64,000 nt of DNA from CAJQQK01 sp963696075 (lineage in GTDB: Bacteria > Pseudomonadota > Alphaproteobacteria > Rhizobiales > Hyphomicrobiaceae): positions 1 through 64,000 of the forward strand of contig CAVOJD010000014.1 of assembly GCA_963696075.1 (NCBI GenBank), in the 5' to 3' direction. Position numbers and translations under genes: made by a program. The notes under the pieces were generated by a model. It saw only the letters and a program-made list of their open reading frames with translations. It did no database searches and was not told the origin of the DNA. Positions 7,848 through 15,960 of this stretch are shown in pieces. Positions within the stretch are counted from its first letter, which is position 1; each line of letters starts with the position of its first letter.

Positions 7848-9102
7848 GCTGGAAGGTGCCCACGTGAGTTGGTGGCGTAACGGTGCCGAGGCGCGGGCCG
7901 GGCTCGCCGGCGAGATGCCCGACGCCGTGATCTGCGACATCCGGCTTCCCGACACGAACGGTGCCGATCTTTTCATGGACGTTGCCAAGCGTCGGGCGCT
8001 ACCGCCGTTCCTCTTCATGACCGCTTACGGCCATATCGATGACGCCGTGCGGCTCCTGCGTGCCGGCGCCTGTGACTACATTACTAAGCCGTTCGACACT
8101 GAGAACTTTCTCGACCGTGTCCGCGCCTTGATGCCGCTTGCCGCCAATGTCGTCGATACGGCCGGCGCGCTTGGTCGCTCGCAGGTCATGCAGCGGATCG
8201 AAGCCCTGTTGCGGCGGATTGCCGACCTGCCGAGCCCCGTGCTGTTAGGCGGCCCGACCGGGTGCGGCAAGGAGGTCGCGGCGGCCTTCCTGCATGCGGT
8301 TTCAAAACGCAACTCCGCGCCCTTCGTGGCGGTCAACTGCGCAGCCCTGCCCGCTGACCTCATCGAGAGCGAGTTGTTCGGCCATGAGCGCGGCGCGTTC
8401 ACAGGCGCCCAGACCCAGCATAAGGGCTTCGCCGAGCGCGCACGGGACGGCATTCTGTTTCTTGATGAGATCGGCGAATTGCCATTGCGATTGCAGGCCA
8501 AGCTGCTGCGGCTGATTGAACAGCGAACGTTCACGCGGCTCGGCGGCGAACGCCAGATGCCGTTCCAGGCCCGTATTCTGTGCGCATCGAACCGCGATCT
8601 CGCCAAGGCGTCGGCGGCAGGCGAATTCCGAGAAGATCTCTATCACCGGATTAATACAATCGAGATCGTCATTCCGCCATTGACGGAGCGCCGGGAGGAC
8701 ATCGAGGAGCTGCTTCACCACTTCTTCGATGGGTTCATCCAGGAGGGAAGCGCGCTGCGCGGATTTGCCTCCACGACCGTCGAACTGGCGCTTGACCACG
8801 ACTGGCCCGGAAACTGCCGCGAGGTGCGCAATCGCGTCGAACGGGCCGTCGCGTTGGCCGCCGGCGAACGGATCATGCCCTGGGATATGTTTCCGGATAT
8901 GGCGTCCGATTACCCCGAGACGGGCGCCGACGGATTTGCCAAGCTCGCCGATGTCAGGGCGCGTGCGGAGCGCCGACAGATCGAAAAGGCGCTCGCGGAG
9001 ACCGGTGGCGGCGTTTCGGAAGCCGCCGAGTTGCTTGGCATCTCGCGGACGACCCTATGGGAGAAGATGAAGCGGCTGAACATCACGGTGCATTCACAAT
9101 AG
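7771..9102 (+). CDS. aioR: NtrC-type sigma-54 activator AioR
   Basis: This is a 443-residue response regulator. The receiver domain (about 5-120) has acidic residues EDD and the phosphoacceptor Asp56 in VICDIRLPD. The AAA+ domain (about 140-370) has Walker A GGPTGCGKE, the sigma-54 contact loop GAFTGA and Walker B ILFLDEIGE. A Fis-type helix-turn-helix closes the protein (VSEAAELLGISRTTLWEKM). The start is ATG at 7771 with AAGGAG seven bases before it. Its target is evident next door: a consensus -24/-12 promoter and a dyad precede aioB. Phospho-AioR should therefore switch on arsenite oxidase. Confidence 0.92.
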   Translation: MVLEGRSIGLIEDDPIMGESLWQTLRLEGAHVSWWRNGAEARAGLAGEMPDAVICDIRLPDTNGADLFMDVAKRRALPPFLFMTAYGHIDDAVRLLRAGACDYITKPFDTENFLDRVRALMPLAANVVDTAGALGRSQVMQRIEALLRRIADLPSPVLLGGPTGCGKEVAAAFLHAVSKRNSAPFVAVNCAALPADLIESELFGHERGAFTGAQTQHKGFAERARDGILFLDEIGELPLRLQAKLLRLIEQRTFTRLGGERQMPFQARILCASNRDLAKASAAGEFREDLYHRINTIEIVIPPLTERREDIEELLHHFFDGFIQEGSALRGFASTTVELALDHDWPGNCREVRNRVERAVALAAGERIMPWDMFPDMASDYPETGADGFAKLADVRARAERRQIEKALAETGGGVSEAAELLGISRTTLWEKMKRLNITVHSQ

Positions 9103-9108
9103 CCCTGC

Positions 9109-9124
9109 GTTCGGATTCCCGAAC
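9109..9124 (+). promoter_or_regulatory. Perfect dyad, probable AioR upstream activating site
   Basis: GTTCG-GATTCC-CGAAC has perfect 5-base inverted arms with a 6-base spacer. It lies 94 bases upstream of the -24 element of the aioB promoter, a normal distance for a sigma-54 enhancer. Published AioR sites are, as I recall, GTxCG-N6-CGxAC dyads, which this fits in form. Confidence 0.65.
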
Positions 9125-9218
9125 ATGGGTAGTATCCAGCGTTCGCAAAGCCGGTCACTGAAGCCCTGCCGGACCTGAATTTGCATTGTTTTTCAATCCA
9201 TTAATATTTCATTAACTT

Positions 9219-9233
9219 TGGCACGCCGCTTGC
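9219..9233 (+). promoter_or_regulatory. Sigma-54 (-24/-12) promoter of aioBA
   Basis: TGGCAC-N5-TTGC is an exact match to the RpoN consensus, about 50 bases upstream of the aioB start. The AT-rich stretch at 9181-9217 would suit bending or IHF binding between enhancer and promoter. Confidence 0.88.
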
Positions 9234-9282
9234 GAAACTCGCGTTAGCTCGAATAACGGGCACGAACGAGGAGGAAATCGCG

Positions 9283-9804
9283 ATGAAGCGTTGCGACAGG
9301 CTGGTCGATGTCGGCCGGCGTCATTTCTTGCGCGGAGGAGCCGTTGCGACCGCCGGCGCAGCCGCCGCCACCGTCATGCCGGTCGAGGCCAAAGCAAAGC
9401 CCGGCACGGCTCTGCTGAACTATCCGGCCAACCGGCTCGGCAACGTCAAGGACCTCAAGGTCAACGAACCGATGGACGTGGCCTATCCGGATCAAGACGC
9501 GCCAGGCGTTTTGCTGAAGCTTGGCAAGCGCGTCGAAGGCGGCGCCGGTCCCGACGGCGACATCGTCGGCTTCTCGATCGTCTGCCCGCACAAGGGCTTC
9601 CCGCTCGCCTACAACGCCGATCGGCGGACACTGAATTGCCCCGGCCACTACTCGATCTTCGATTGCGAGGCCGGCGGTCAGCAGGTCTGGGGGCAGGCCA
9701 CACAGAACCTGCCGCAATACATCCTGCGCGTGGACGACAAGGGTGACATCTATGCCGAGGGCGTCGATGAACTGCTCTACGGCCGCCTGTCCAACGTGCT
9801 CTGA
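9283..9804 (+). CDS. aioB: Arsenite oxidase small (Rieske) subunit AioB
   Basis: This is a 173-residue periplasmic Rieske protein. The twin-arginine signal GRRHFLRGG lies at residues 11-19 and is followed by an Ala-rich stretch cut near EAKA. The 2Fe-2S cluster ligands are CPH and CPGH in CPHKGFPLAY and NCPGHYSIFD. The two extra cysteines that form a disulfide in bc1-type Rieske proteins are replaced by Phe and Gly, as in other arsenite oxidases. GAGGAGG lies just upstream of the ATG. The protein takes electrons from AioA, carries it through the Tat pathway and passes electrons to a cytochrome c or azurin, neither of which is encoded here. Confidence 0.93.
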   Translation: MKRCDRLVDVGRRHFLRGGAVATAGAAAATVMPVEAKAKPGTALLNYPANRLGNVKDLKVNEPMDVAYPDQDAPGVLLKLGKRVEGGAGPDGDIVGFSIVCPHKGFPLAYNADRRTLNCPGHYSIFDCEAGGQQVWGQATQNLPQYILRVDDKGDIYAEGVDELLYGRLSNVL

Positions 9805-9817
9805 GGGAGATCTCAAG

Positions 9818-12283
9818 ATGGCTTACAAGCGCAATGTCGACCGCCTTCCGATCATCCCTAAGGATGCCAAGAAGCACAACGTCACCTGCCACTATTGCAT
9901 CGTCGGCTGCGGCTATCACGCCTACACCTGGCCGGTGAAGAAGCAAGGCGGCACAGCCCCCGGCGAAAACGCTTTCGGCGTCGATCTCGCCAAGCAGCAG
10001 CCAGCCGAGGCTGAAGCCTGGTACGCGCCGTCGATGTACAATGTCGTCAAGCAGGACGGCCGCGACGTGCACCTCGTCATCAAGCCCGACAAGGCCTGTT
10101 CGGTGAACAGTGGCCTTGGTTCCGTTCGCGGTGCGCGGATGGCCGAGAACCGGCGCTCCGACATCACGGGAACGCAGCAGCAACGGCTCGGCGAGCCGAT
10201 GGTCTGGCGCTACGGCACCTGGCATCCAACAAGCTGGGACGATGCGCTCGATCTGGTGGCCCGCGTCACGGCGCGCGTGGTCGACAAGGACAACGAGGAC
10301 GACCTGTTCGTTTCGATGTTCGACCATGGCGGATCGGCCGGCGGCTATGAGAACACCTGGGGCACCGGCAAGCTCTACTTCCAGTCGATGAAGGTGAAGA
10401 ACTGCCGCATCCACAACCGCCCGGCCTACAATTCCGAAGTGCACTCCAGCCGCGACATGGGCGTCGACGAACTGAACTACGCCTATGCCGACTACGGTCT
10501 GACCGACACGATCATGATCGTCGGGGCAAACCCGCTCGAAACGCAGACCAACCTGTTCCTCAACCACATGGTTCCAGGCATGCGTAACGGGGCCAAGGTC
10601 ATCTTCGTCGACCCGCGCCGCTCGGTCTCGGTCAATGCCGCCGAGGTGGAAGCGGGCAAGGACAATGTCCTGCACCTGGCGATCAACTCCGGCACCGACC
10701 TCGCGCTATTCAATGCCATCTTCACGCACATCGTCGAGAAGGGCTGGATCGACGCCGACTTCATCGCCAAGTCAACCTTCCAGAGTGATATCGCGCAGGC
10801 CCAGAACGAGCAGTTTCCCGCACCACTCGGCTCGTTCGACATGGCCAAGGCCGAATGCAAAATGGCAGTCGCTGATGCCGCCAAGATCTGCGGCGTATCA
10901 GAAGCCGACATTATGAAGGCGGCCGCATGGATCGCGGAACCAAAGGACGGCCAGCGCCGCAAGTGCGTGACGGCCTATGAGAAGGGCATCATCTGGGGCA
11001 ACGACAACTACCGCACCATCGGCGCGCTGGTGAACATCGGTCTCGCCACCGGCAATATCGGCCGCGAGGGCGGTGGCGTCTGCCGTTTGGGCGGTCACCA
11101 GGAAGGCTATTTCCGTCCATCCGATGCCCACGTCGGCCGGCCAGCGCCGTATCTCGACCAGTTGATCATCGCCGGCCACGGTAAGGTTCATCACATCTGG
11201 GCCAACGACCACTACAAGACCACTCTCAACGCGTCGGAGTTCAAGCGGGTTTATAACAAGCGCACGAACATGGTGAAGGAAGCCATGGACGCGCGGGCGG
11301 GGGCGACACGGGAAGAGCTGGTGGATGCCATCGTCGGTGCGATCGAAGCCGGCGGCATCTTCTCGGTCAATGTGGACATCATCCACACCCAGATCGGGCA
11401 GTGTGCGCATGTGATCCTGCCGGCCGTCGAGTCGGGCGAAATGAACCTGACTTCCATGAACGGCGAGCGCCGCATGCGCCTCGTCGAAAAGTATATGGAC
11501 GGGCCTGGTTCATCCAAACCGGACTGCCTCATCGCAGCCGGGATGGCCCAGCACATGGAGCGCGTTCTGCGTGAGGAGGGCCGGAGTGAGTACGCCGACC
11601 AGTTCAAAGGCTACGACTGGAAGACGGAAGAAGACGCCTTCATGGACGGCTACCATTCAGCCCATCCGGATGTGACCTACGACCGACTTCGCGCCATGGG
11701 CAACAACGGCGTGCAGGAACCTGTCACCGGATACGCGGACGGCAAGCTCGTCGGCACCACGCGGCTCTACACGGACGGCAACTTCACCCGTCACGGTCGC
11801 GATGACAAGAAGGCTCTGTTCTGTGGTGGCAGCTGGCGCGGGCTTCAGGCACCGGGCAAGGCGGCGCAGAAAGCTGCCCATAAGTTCCTGATCAACAACG
11901 GCCGCTCCAACATCAACTGGCAGAACTGGTTCCTCGACAAGGACAACGACTTCGTGTCCGACCGCTATCCCTATCCGTTCCTGGAAATCAACCCGGACGA
12001 CATGGCGGACCTGGGCCTGAAGGCCGGCGATCTCGTCGAGGTCTACAACGATGTCGGCGCGACACAGGCCATGGCCTATCCGACGCCGACAGCCAAACGC
12101 GGCGAGACGTTCATGCTGTTTGGCGCACCGACGGGGACGCAGGGCAACGTGATCAATGCCGGCGTAAACGAACTGATCCTGCCGAACTACAAGCAGACCT
12201 GGGGCAACATCCGCAAAATTTCGGATGCCCCGGTGAGCGTTGCCCATCTGTCCTTCAAGTCGAAGGAGTACACGGCCGGCTGA
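9818..12283 (+). CDS. aioA: Arsenite oxidase large molybdopterin subunit AioA
   Basis: This is an 821-residue DMSO-reductase-family catalytic subunit that oxidises arsenite to arsenate. The start is ATG at 9818, 13 bases after the aioB stop, with GGGAG upstream. CHYCIVGC (Cys24, Cys27, Cys31) with a Ser about 70 residues later forms the 3Fe-4S site. The following segments SMYNVVKQDGRDVH and VNSGLGSVRGARM are diagnostic for AioA. No signal peptide is present, as expected for export with AioB. Length and motifs are complete. Induction should come from the sigma-54 promoter at 9219. Confidence 0.96.
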   Translation: MAYKRNVDRLPIIPKDAKKHNVTCHYCIVGCGYHAYTWPVKKQGGTAPGENAFGVDLAKQQPAEAEAWYAPSMYNVVKQDGRDVHLVIKPDKACSVNSGLGSVRGARMAENRRSDITGTQQQRLGEPMVWRYGTWHPTSWDDALDLVARVTARVVDKDNEDDLFVSMFDHGGSAGGYENTWGTGKLYFQSMKVKNCRIHNRPAYNSEVHSSRDMGVDELNYAYADYGLTDTIMIVGANPLETQTNLFLNHMVPGMRNGAKVIFVDPRRSVSVNAAEVEAGKDNVLHLAINSGTDLALFNAIFTHIVEKGWIDADFIAKSTFQSDIAQAQNEQFPAPLGSFDMAKAECKMAVADAAKICGVSEADIMKAAAWIAEPKDGQRRKCVTAYEKGIIWGNDNYRTIGALVNIGLATGNIGREGGGVCRLGGHQEGYFRPSDAHVGRPAPYLDQLIIAGHGKVHHIWANDHYKTTLNASEFKRVYNKRTNMVKEAMDARAGATREELVDAIVGAIEAGGIFSVNVDIIHTQIGQCAHVILPAVESGEMNLTSMNGERRMRLVEKYMDGPGSSKPDCLIAAGMAQHMERVLREEGRSEYADQFKGYDWKTEEDAFMDGYHSAHPDVTYDRLRAMGNNGVQEPVTGYADGKLVGTTRLYTDGNFTRHGRDDKKALFCGGSWRGLQAPGKAAQKAAHKFLINNGRSNINWQNWFLDKDNDFVSDRYPYPFLEINPDDMADLGLKAGDLVEVYNDVGATQAMAYPTPTAKRGETFMLFGAPTGTQGNVINAGVNELILPNYKQTWGNIRKISDAPVSVAHLSFKSKEYTAG

Positions 12284-12297
12284 CGGTCCACATCACG

Positions 12298-12328
12298 CAG
12301 CCGGGGCGGCGCTCCGCCGCCCCGGCTG
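12298..12328 (+). terminator. 13-bp perfect hairpin after aioA
   Basis: Arms CAGCCGGGGCGGC and GCCGCCCCGGCTG pair perfectly around the loop GCTCC, 14 bases after the aioA stop. No T-run follows. It is more likely an mRNA-stabilising or partial attenuation hairpin between aioA and the DUF2478 gene than a full terminator. Confidence 0.6.
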
Positions 12329-12362
12329 GCATCAGACTGCTCACGATTTCCGGAGGCCTCCA

Positions 12363-12923
12363 ATGACCCGGTCACCTTCCCGGCCCACGCACCAGCTTGC
12401 CGCAATCCGTTACGAACGCGGATTTGACATCGACCGGCTGCTGATCGACGTGTGCCAGACGCTGTCCGCCCAGCGGGTAAGAATCGGTGGGCTGGTTCAG
12501 CTCTCAACCGGCGACCGGGGCGGCAATTGCGCGGCCACGACCCATGTCATGGATCTCAAGACGGGCGCGAACTTCGATATCTGGGAAGATCGCGGACCGT
12601 GTGCCCGTGGCTGCCGCCTCGACGAAGACGGACTGAGCCATGCCGAGCCCGTCCTTCAGCGCGCCATCGACGAGCGCGTCGACCTGCTGGTCATCAATCG
12701 CTTCGGCCGCGCCGAAAGCCTTGGACGCGGGTTGAGGCCCTTCTTTGATCGTGCGCTTTCGGCGGGCATACCGGTGCTAACTGCCGTTCGGTCGCCGTAC
12801 GACGCGGCATGGCATGATTTCCATGGCGGACTGGGCGTCGCGTTGCCATGCTCGGAGAACACGGCATCGATCATTGACTGGGTGAGCGACGCCAGCCCGC
12901 CAGATCGTAGCCTGGGGCTATAA
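12363..12923 (+). CDS. DUF2478 protein, putative molybdoenzyme-associated nucleotide-binding factor
   Basis: This is a 186-residue cytoplasmic protein. Features include LAAIRYERGFDIDRLL at the start, CARGCRLDEDGL in the middle, and DLLVINRFGRAESLGRGLRP near 103-122. These are the conserved segments of DUF2478 (PF10649), whose genes often lie beside molybdate transport or molybdoenzyme genes. GGAGG lies seven bases ahead of the ATG. A role in molybdenum cofactor supply or insertion for AioA is inferred from position only. It occupies the place where many aio operons carry cytochrome c and moeA, both absent here. Confidence 0.75.
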   Translation: MTRSPSRPTHQLAAIRYERGFDIDRLLIDVCQTLSAQRVRIGGLVQLSTGDRGGNCAATTHVMDLKTGANFDIWEDRGPCARGCRLDEDGLSHAEPVLQRAIDERVDLLVINRFGRAESLGRGLRPFFDRALSAGIPVLTAVRSPYDAAWHDFHGGLGVALPCSENTASIIDWVSDASPPDRSLGL

Positions 12924-13002
12924 GCCGATCGAGTGAACGCAACCTGGGCCTCATGCCCCGTGACGAACACCCAGATCTCCTGGCGGTATCGTCCAGTGCG
13001 GG

Positions 13003-13014
13003 CCCCCGCAACCA
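13003..13014 (+). repeat. Distal copy of the tRNA-fMet 3' end (right boundary of the island)
   Basis: CCCCCGCAACCA is identical to bases 8-19 of the tRNA, and with one flanking base on each side it matches the copy at 63-74 over 14 bases. It lies 80 bases after the DUF2478 stop, in an otherwise empty 245-base gap, and marks the probable right junction. Confidence 0.6.
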
Positions 13015-13168
13015 AAATTTCCGACACGGACAGGCCGTCTATCGTTCGCCGCGCGCGAGCGGACCGGCGTGCCCATACCCAGATGCTGGCGCCGCGGCAG
13101 CCAGAATGTATTTGTCGATATCGACGCCTGACCGCTAGGCTTGGAGGGGACAAGCGAAAGGGTTTGCG

Positions 13169-13663
13169 ATGACACAGACGACGGCAGAATTCGATCCCGA
13201 CGCGTTCGACTATGATTTCTGGAAGGACGCAGAAAAACGCCCGGGATGGGACGATCTCGATCCGGGTGAGATCGTGGAGTCCCATCCAGTCAAGATCACA
13301 GCCGATATGATCCAGCGCTATGCGCGCTCGATCGGTGATCTCAATCCGCTCTACTTCGATGAAGAGTATGCAAAGTCGACCCGGTTCGGTGGATTGATCG
13401 CGCCGCCGAGCATCCATGCGCTGTTTCTGTTTGCCTGCACCAAGCACGACCACTTCATGCGCACGCCGGGCACCGTCAACATGGGACAGAACTGGTGGAT
13501 CCATCGCCCCGTGCGCCCGGGTGACACCATCACGCTGGCTGCCCGTTGCCTCGACAAGGTGATCCGCAAGGGCAATACCTTCGCGATCCACGACAACGTC
13601 TTCCGCAACCAGCATAACCAGGTCGTCTGCGCCGGGCGTGGCTGGACGATGCGGCCCTATTGA
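13169..13663 (+). CDS. MaoC-like hydratase subunit, N-terminal type
   Basis: This is a 164-residue hot-dog-fold protein. SIGDLNPLYFDEEYAKST matches the hydratase-2/MaoC core, but the catalytic His is replaced by Tyr (LYFD). FGGLIAPPSIHALF and RPVRPGDTI follow the fold. Such non-catalytic halves pair with an active partner, here the next gene 6 bases downstream. Together they probably hydrate or dehydrate an acyl-CoA. Substrate unknown. Confidence 0.8.
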   Translation: MTQTTAEFDPDAFDYDFWKDAEKRPGWDDLDPGEIVESHPVKITADMIQRYARSIGDLNPLYFDEEYAKSTRFGGLIAPPSIHALFLFACTKHDHFMRTPGTVNMGQNWWIHRPVRPGDTITLAARCLDKVIRKGNTFAIHDNVFRNQHNQVVCAGRGWTMRPY

Positions 13664-13669
13664 GGAGCA

Positions 13670-14122
13670 ATGGCGGTGACAAAAGAGTTCACGTTCAACG
13701 ATATCGAGATCGGCTACAGCTTCGAGGGTCCCAAGGTCGACGTGACGCGCGAGATGATCAAGGAATTCGCGATGGCGTCGTTCGACAACAACCCGCTGCA
13801 CTGGGATGACGACTACATCGCCGGCACAACGTTCGCCAACGGCAAGAAATTCGATACCGTGATCGGCCACGGCCTGATGACATATTCGCTCATGGTGCGC
13901 GCGATGACCGATTGGCTGTGGCCCGACAATGGTGATCATCGGCGGCTGGAAACGCGCTTTCGCAGTCCCGTCTATCCCGGCGACACGATTGCGGTCCGCG
14001 TCGAGGTTGTCGACAAGAAGGAGACGCGAAAGGCCAAGTGGCTCGTTTGCAATCTCACTGTCGAGAACCAGCGCGGCCAGGTCGTCGCCACCGGCGACGG
14101 CCTCGCCGAGATCCTGCGGTAG
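13670..14122 (+). CDS. MaoC-like hydratase subunit with catalytic Asp/His
   Basis: This is a 150-residue hot-dog protein in which SFDNNPLHWDDDYI keeps the Asp and His of the (R)-specific hydratase motif. VIGHGLMTYSLM and SPVYPGDTI complete the fold. GAGGAG overlaps the stop of the preceding subunit, so the two are co-translated and likely form a heterodimer. The pair is followed, convergently, by genes for a dehydrogenase and a hydrolase, suggesting degradation of a CoA-linked compound. Confidence 0.82.
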   Translation: MAVTKEFTFNDIEIGYSFEGPKVDVTREMIKEFAMASFDNNPLHWDDDYIAGTTFANGKKFDTVIGHGLMTYSLMVRAMTDWLWPDNGDHRRLETRFRSPVYPGDTIAVRVEVVDKKETRKAKWLVCNLTVENQRGQVVATGDGLAEILR

Positions 14123-14141
14123 GGCTGCATCCGTTTAGATC

Positions 14142-14164
14142 GCCGGCTGCCACAGGCTGCCGGC
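14142..14164. terminator. Hairpin between convergent genes
   Basis: GCCGGC-T-GCC / GGC-T-GCCGGC pair around the loop ACA with one T-T mismatch. The hairpin sits 20 bases after the MaoC stop and 41 bases from the end of the opposite dehydrogenase gene, so it could serve both strands. No T-run. Confidence 0.4.
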
Positions 14165-14204
14165 GGCCTGCCGATTTGATCGCCTTACGGATCGGCGAAA
14201 GAGC

Positions 14205-15005
14205 CTAGTCGCATCTGGCCGACATGCCGCCATCAACGATGATTTCCGTTCCCGTGATGAAGCGCGCTTCGTCCGATGACAGAAACACGGCGGTATTTGC
14301 CGTGTCGCGGCCATCGCCCATGAAGCCCAAGGGAATACGCTTGAGACGCTGGGCGAGGAGGGCGTCGACGTCGCCACCGGCGCGCTGGCCGGCGAGGCGG
14401 GCTTCGACCATCGGGGTGTGGAGCTGGCCCGGGACAATCGTGTTTACGCGAACGCCCTTGGGGGCGTATTCAACGGCGACGACACGAGAGAACTGGATGA
14501 CACCCGCCTTGGTCGCAGCGTACGCGCACTGGGCGGAGCCGGTCCAACGGATGCCCGACGTCGAGGCCGTGTTGACGATCGCCCCGGCGCCCTGGGCTGC
14601 CATGTGGGGCAGCACGCTGCGGCAGGTCAGGTAGACGCTCTTGAGGTTGAAATCGACCTGCCGGTCCCACGCCTCTTCCGTCATCTCAACCGGCCCGCCG
14701 CGCGCGGAGCCGCCAACGTTGTTGACCAGGATATCGATACGTCCGAACCGCTTGAGCGCCGTTTCGACCATGGCCTCGACGGCGCTGCGCTTGGTGACAT
14801 CGGCATAATGGGGCTCGATGGTCCCGCCGACGTCGCGGGTCCGGGTCAGTGTCTCGGCCATCGGGCCTTCGGAGAGGTCGACGGCGAAAATCGAGGCCCC
14901 CTCTTCGGCGAAGCGGACACAGGTTGCGCGGCCATTGCCCCAGCCGGGACCGACGCAGCCCGCGCCTGTCACGATTGCTACCTTGCCTGCCAGACGACCT
15001 GTCAT
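14205..15005 (-). CDS. Short-chain dehydrogenase/reductase
   Basis: This is a 266-residue classical SDR. The cofactor motif is TGAGCVGPGWGNG near 12-24, an expanded form of TGxxxGxG that is common in SDRs acting on CoA or dihydroxy substrates. NNVGG follows, then catalytic Ser (TASTSG) and YAATK. The C-terminus, IIVDGGMSARCD, is typical. The start at 15005 has GGAAGG upstream. It lies downstream of the alpha/beta hydrolase gene on the same strand with a 49-base gap, so the two form an operon. Confidence 0.85.
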   Translation of the reverse strand: MTGRLAGKVAIVTGAGCVGPGWGNGRATCVRFAEEGASIFAVDLSEGPMAETLTRTRDVGGTIEPHYADVTKRSAVEAMVETALKRFGRIDILVNNVGGSARGGPVEMTEEAWDRQVDFNLKSVYLTCRSVLPHMAAQGAGAIVNTASTSGIRWTGSAQCAYAATKAGVIQFSRVVAVEYAPKGVRVNTIVPGQLHTPMVEARLAGQRAGGDVDALLAQRLKRIPLGFMGDGRDTANTAVFLSSDEARFITGTEIIVDGGMSARCD

Positions 15006-15054
15006 CGGATTACCTTCCATCGTTGTTTTTGCGGTTGCGAGGACGGCGCGCAAG

Positions 15055-15801
15055 CTACGGACGATTGGCGTCGAGGAACATGCGGACGTGGCGCAGGGCC
15101 AGGGGGATCTGTTCGGGCTTTTCCTTCCAGGGATAGAGGCTGACCTGGGCGTTGGGCGCGAGAAGTGCTGATTCCATGGCGACGGCATAGGGGTGCGCGG
15201 GGATGTCGTCGGGGAGGATGAGGACCGGCGTCTCACATGCGCGCACGAAATCGCGGCTGACCGTGAAGACGAAGTCCGGGTCGGTGCGGTACATCCTTGT
15301 CAGGAACGCGTCGAGTTCGGTGTCGCTCAGCTCCGGGCGCTTGGCCATCAGGGCCGGCGCCCATCCCTTCTTGTTGGTTTCATAGAACAGATCGCGCTGG
15401 TCGGGCCGCGAGCCGCTCGGCTGGGCGAGGACGGCTGCGGGAATGCGCTCTGCCGCACGGCGGATCAGGTTCCAGATGAACGGGCCGCCGATGCAAAACC
15501 CCAGAACCAGGAAGCGATCGCAACCGAGATGATCCATCAGGGCGATGTGATCATCGGTGTAGGCATCCCAGGGGCGGTCGGGCTCGAGGGGACCATGAGA
15601 GCTGCCCGCCGGCGAATTTCTCAGATCAAGAGTGATGCAGCGGTAGGCGTCGGAGAATTCCTCGAGCGGGTTGAAGGGGGCGCCCTCGGTGAGGTTGGCG
15701 ATCGTGGAGTTGAGGCCGCCGCCGGGTATGACAAGCAGCGGAAAACCACGGCCGGCCTCCTCGTAATGAATAGTGACGTCGCCATTCTCGAATACTGGCA
15801 T
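15055..15801 (-). CDS. Alpha/beta hydrolase with a cysteine at the nucleophile elbow
   Basis: This is a 248-residue hydrolase. The oxyanion segment is VIPGGGLNST, and the strand-turn LGFCIGG near 111-117 places Cys where Ser is usual (G-x-C-x-G), as in dienelactone hydrolase. A later Asp (ILPDD) and a His near the C-terminus (LRHVRMF) could complete the triad. The start MPVFENGDV at 15801 was chosen because the longer upstream frame runs through low-quality sequence. The substrate is unknown; a lactone, thioester or carboxylic ester is possible. Confidence 0.75.
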   Translation of the reverse strand: MPVFENGDVTIHYEEAGRGFPLLVIPGGGLNSTIANLTEGAPFNPLEEFSDAYRCITLDLRNSPAGSSHGPLEPDRPWDAYTDDHIALMDHLGCDRFLVLGFCIGGPFIWNLIRRAAERIPAAVLAQPSGSRPDQRDLFYETNKKGWAPALMAKRPELSDTELDAFLTRMYRTDPDFVFTVSRDFVRACETPVLILPDDIPAHPYAVAMESALLAPNAQVSLYPWKEKPEQIPLALRHVRMFLDANRP

Positions 15802-15960
15802 TGCGGGCTCTCCGGTCCGGGGGCAGGCTTGATCGTTGATGGTTGCACTACCTGCGCAAATCGCTTGAGCGTCAATCCGTCTCGCGATCATTGCAGGCCT
15901 GTTGACGCCACGTCGGCGTGAGCTACCTTCGCCCGCAAGATCTCGTGGACGCAGGAAGTC

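Larger units (their letters stand above)
20..13014. mobile_element. Putative genomic island for arsenite oxidation, integrated at tRNA-fMet
   Basis: The segment starts at the 3' end of tRNA-fMet and closes with a 12-base copy of that tRNA end (CCCCCGCAACCA, 13003-13014) about 80 bases after the last arsenic-related gene. An additional copy lies at 63-74. Copies two and three share 14 bases (GCCCCCGCAACCAA). Everything between them is an arsenic/phosphate-type cassette, and the sequence to the right returns to ordinary metabolic genes. This is the usual pattern of integration into a tRNA 3' end. No integrase, relaxase or transposase gene is visible inside, so the element may be a decayed island or one mobilised in trans. 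The boundaries are inferred from the repeats. Confidence 0.6.

Noticed and set aside
9283..12283. Reading aioBA as a nitrate reductase or formate dehydrogenase
   Set aside because: The Rieske partner, the AioA-specific segments and the AioXSR context fit arsenite oxidase only.
12924..13168. Short plus-strand gene between DUF2478 and the MaoC genes
   Set aside because: The frame crosses the att-like repeat, has no ribosome site, and is better read as the island junction.
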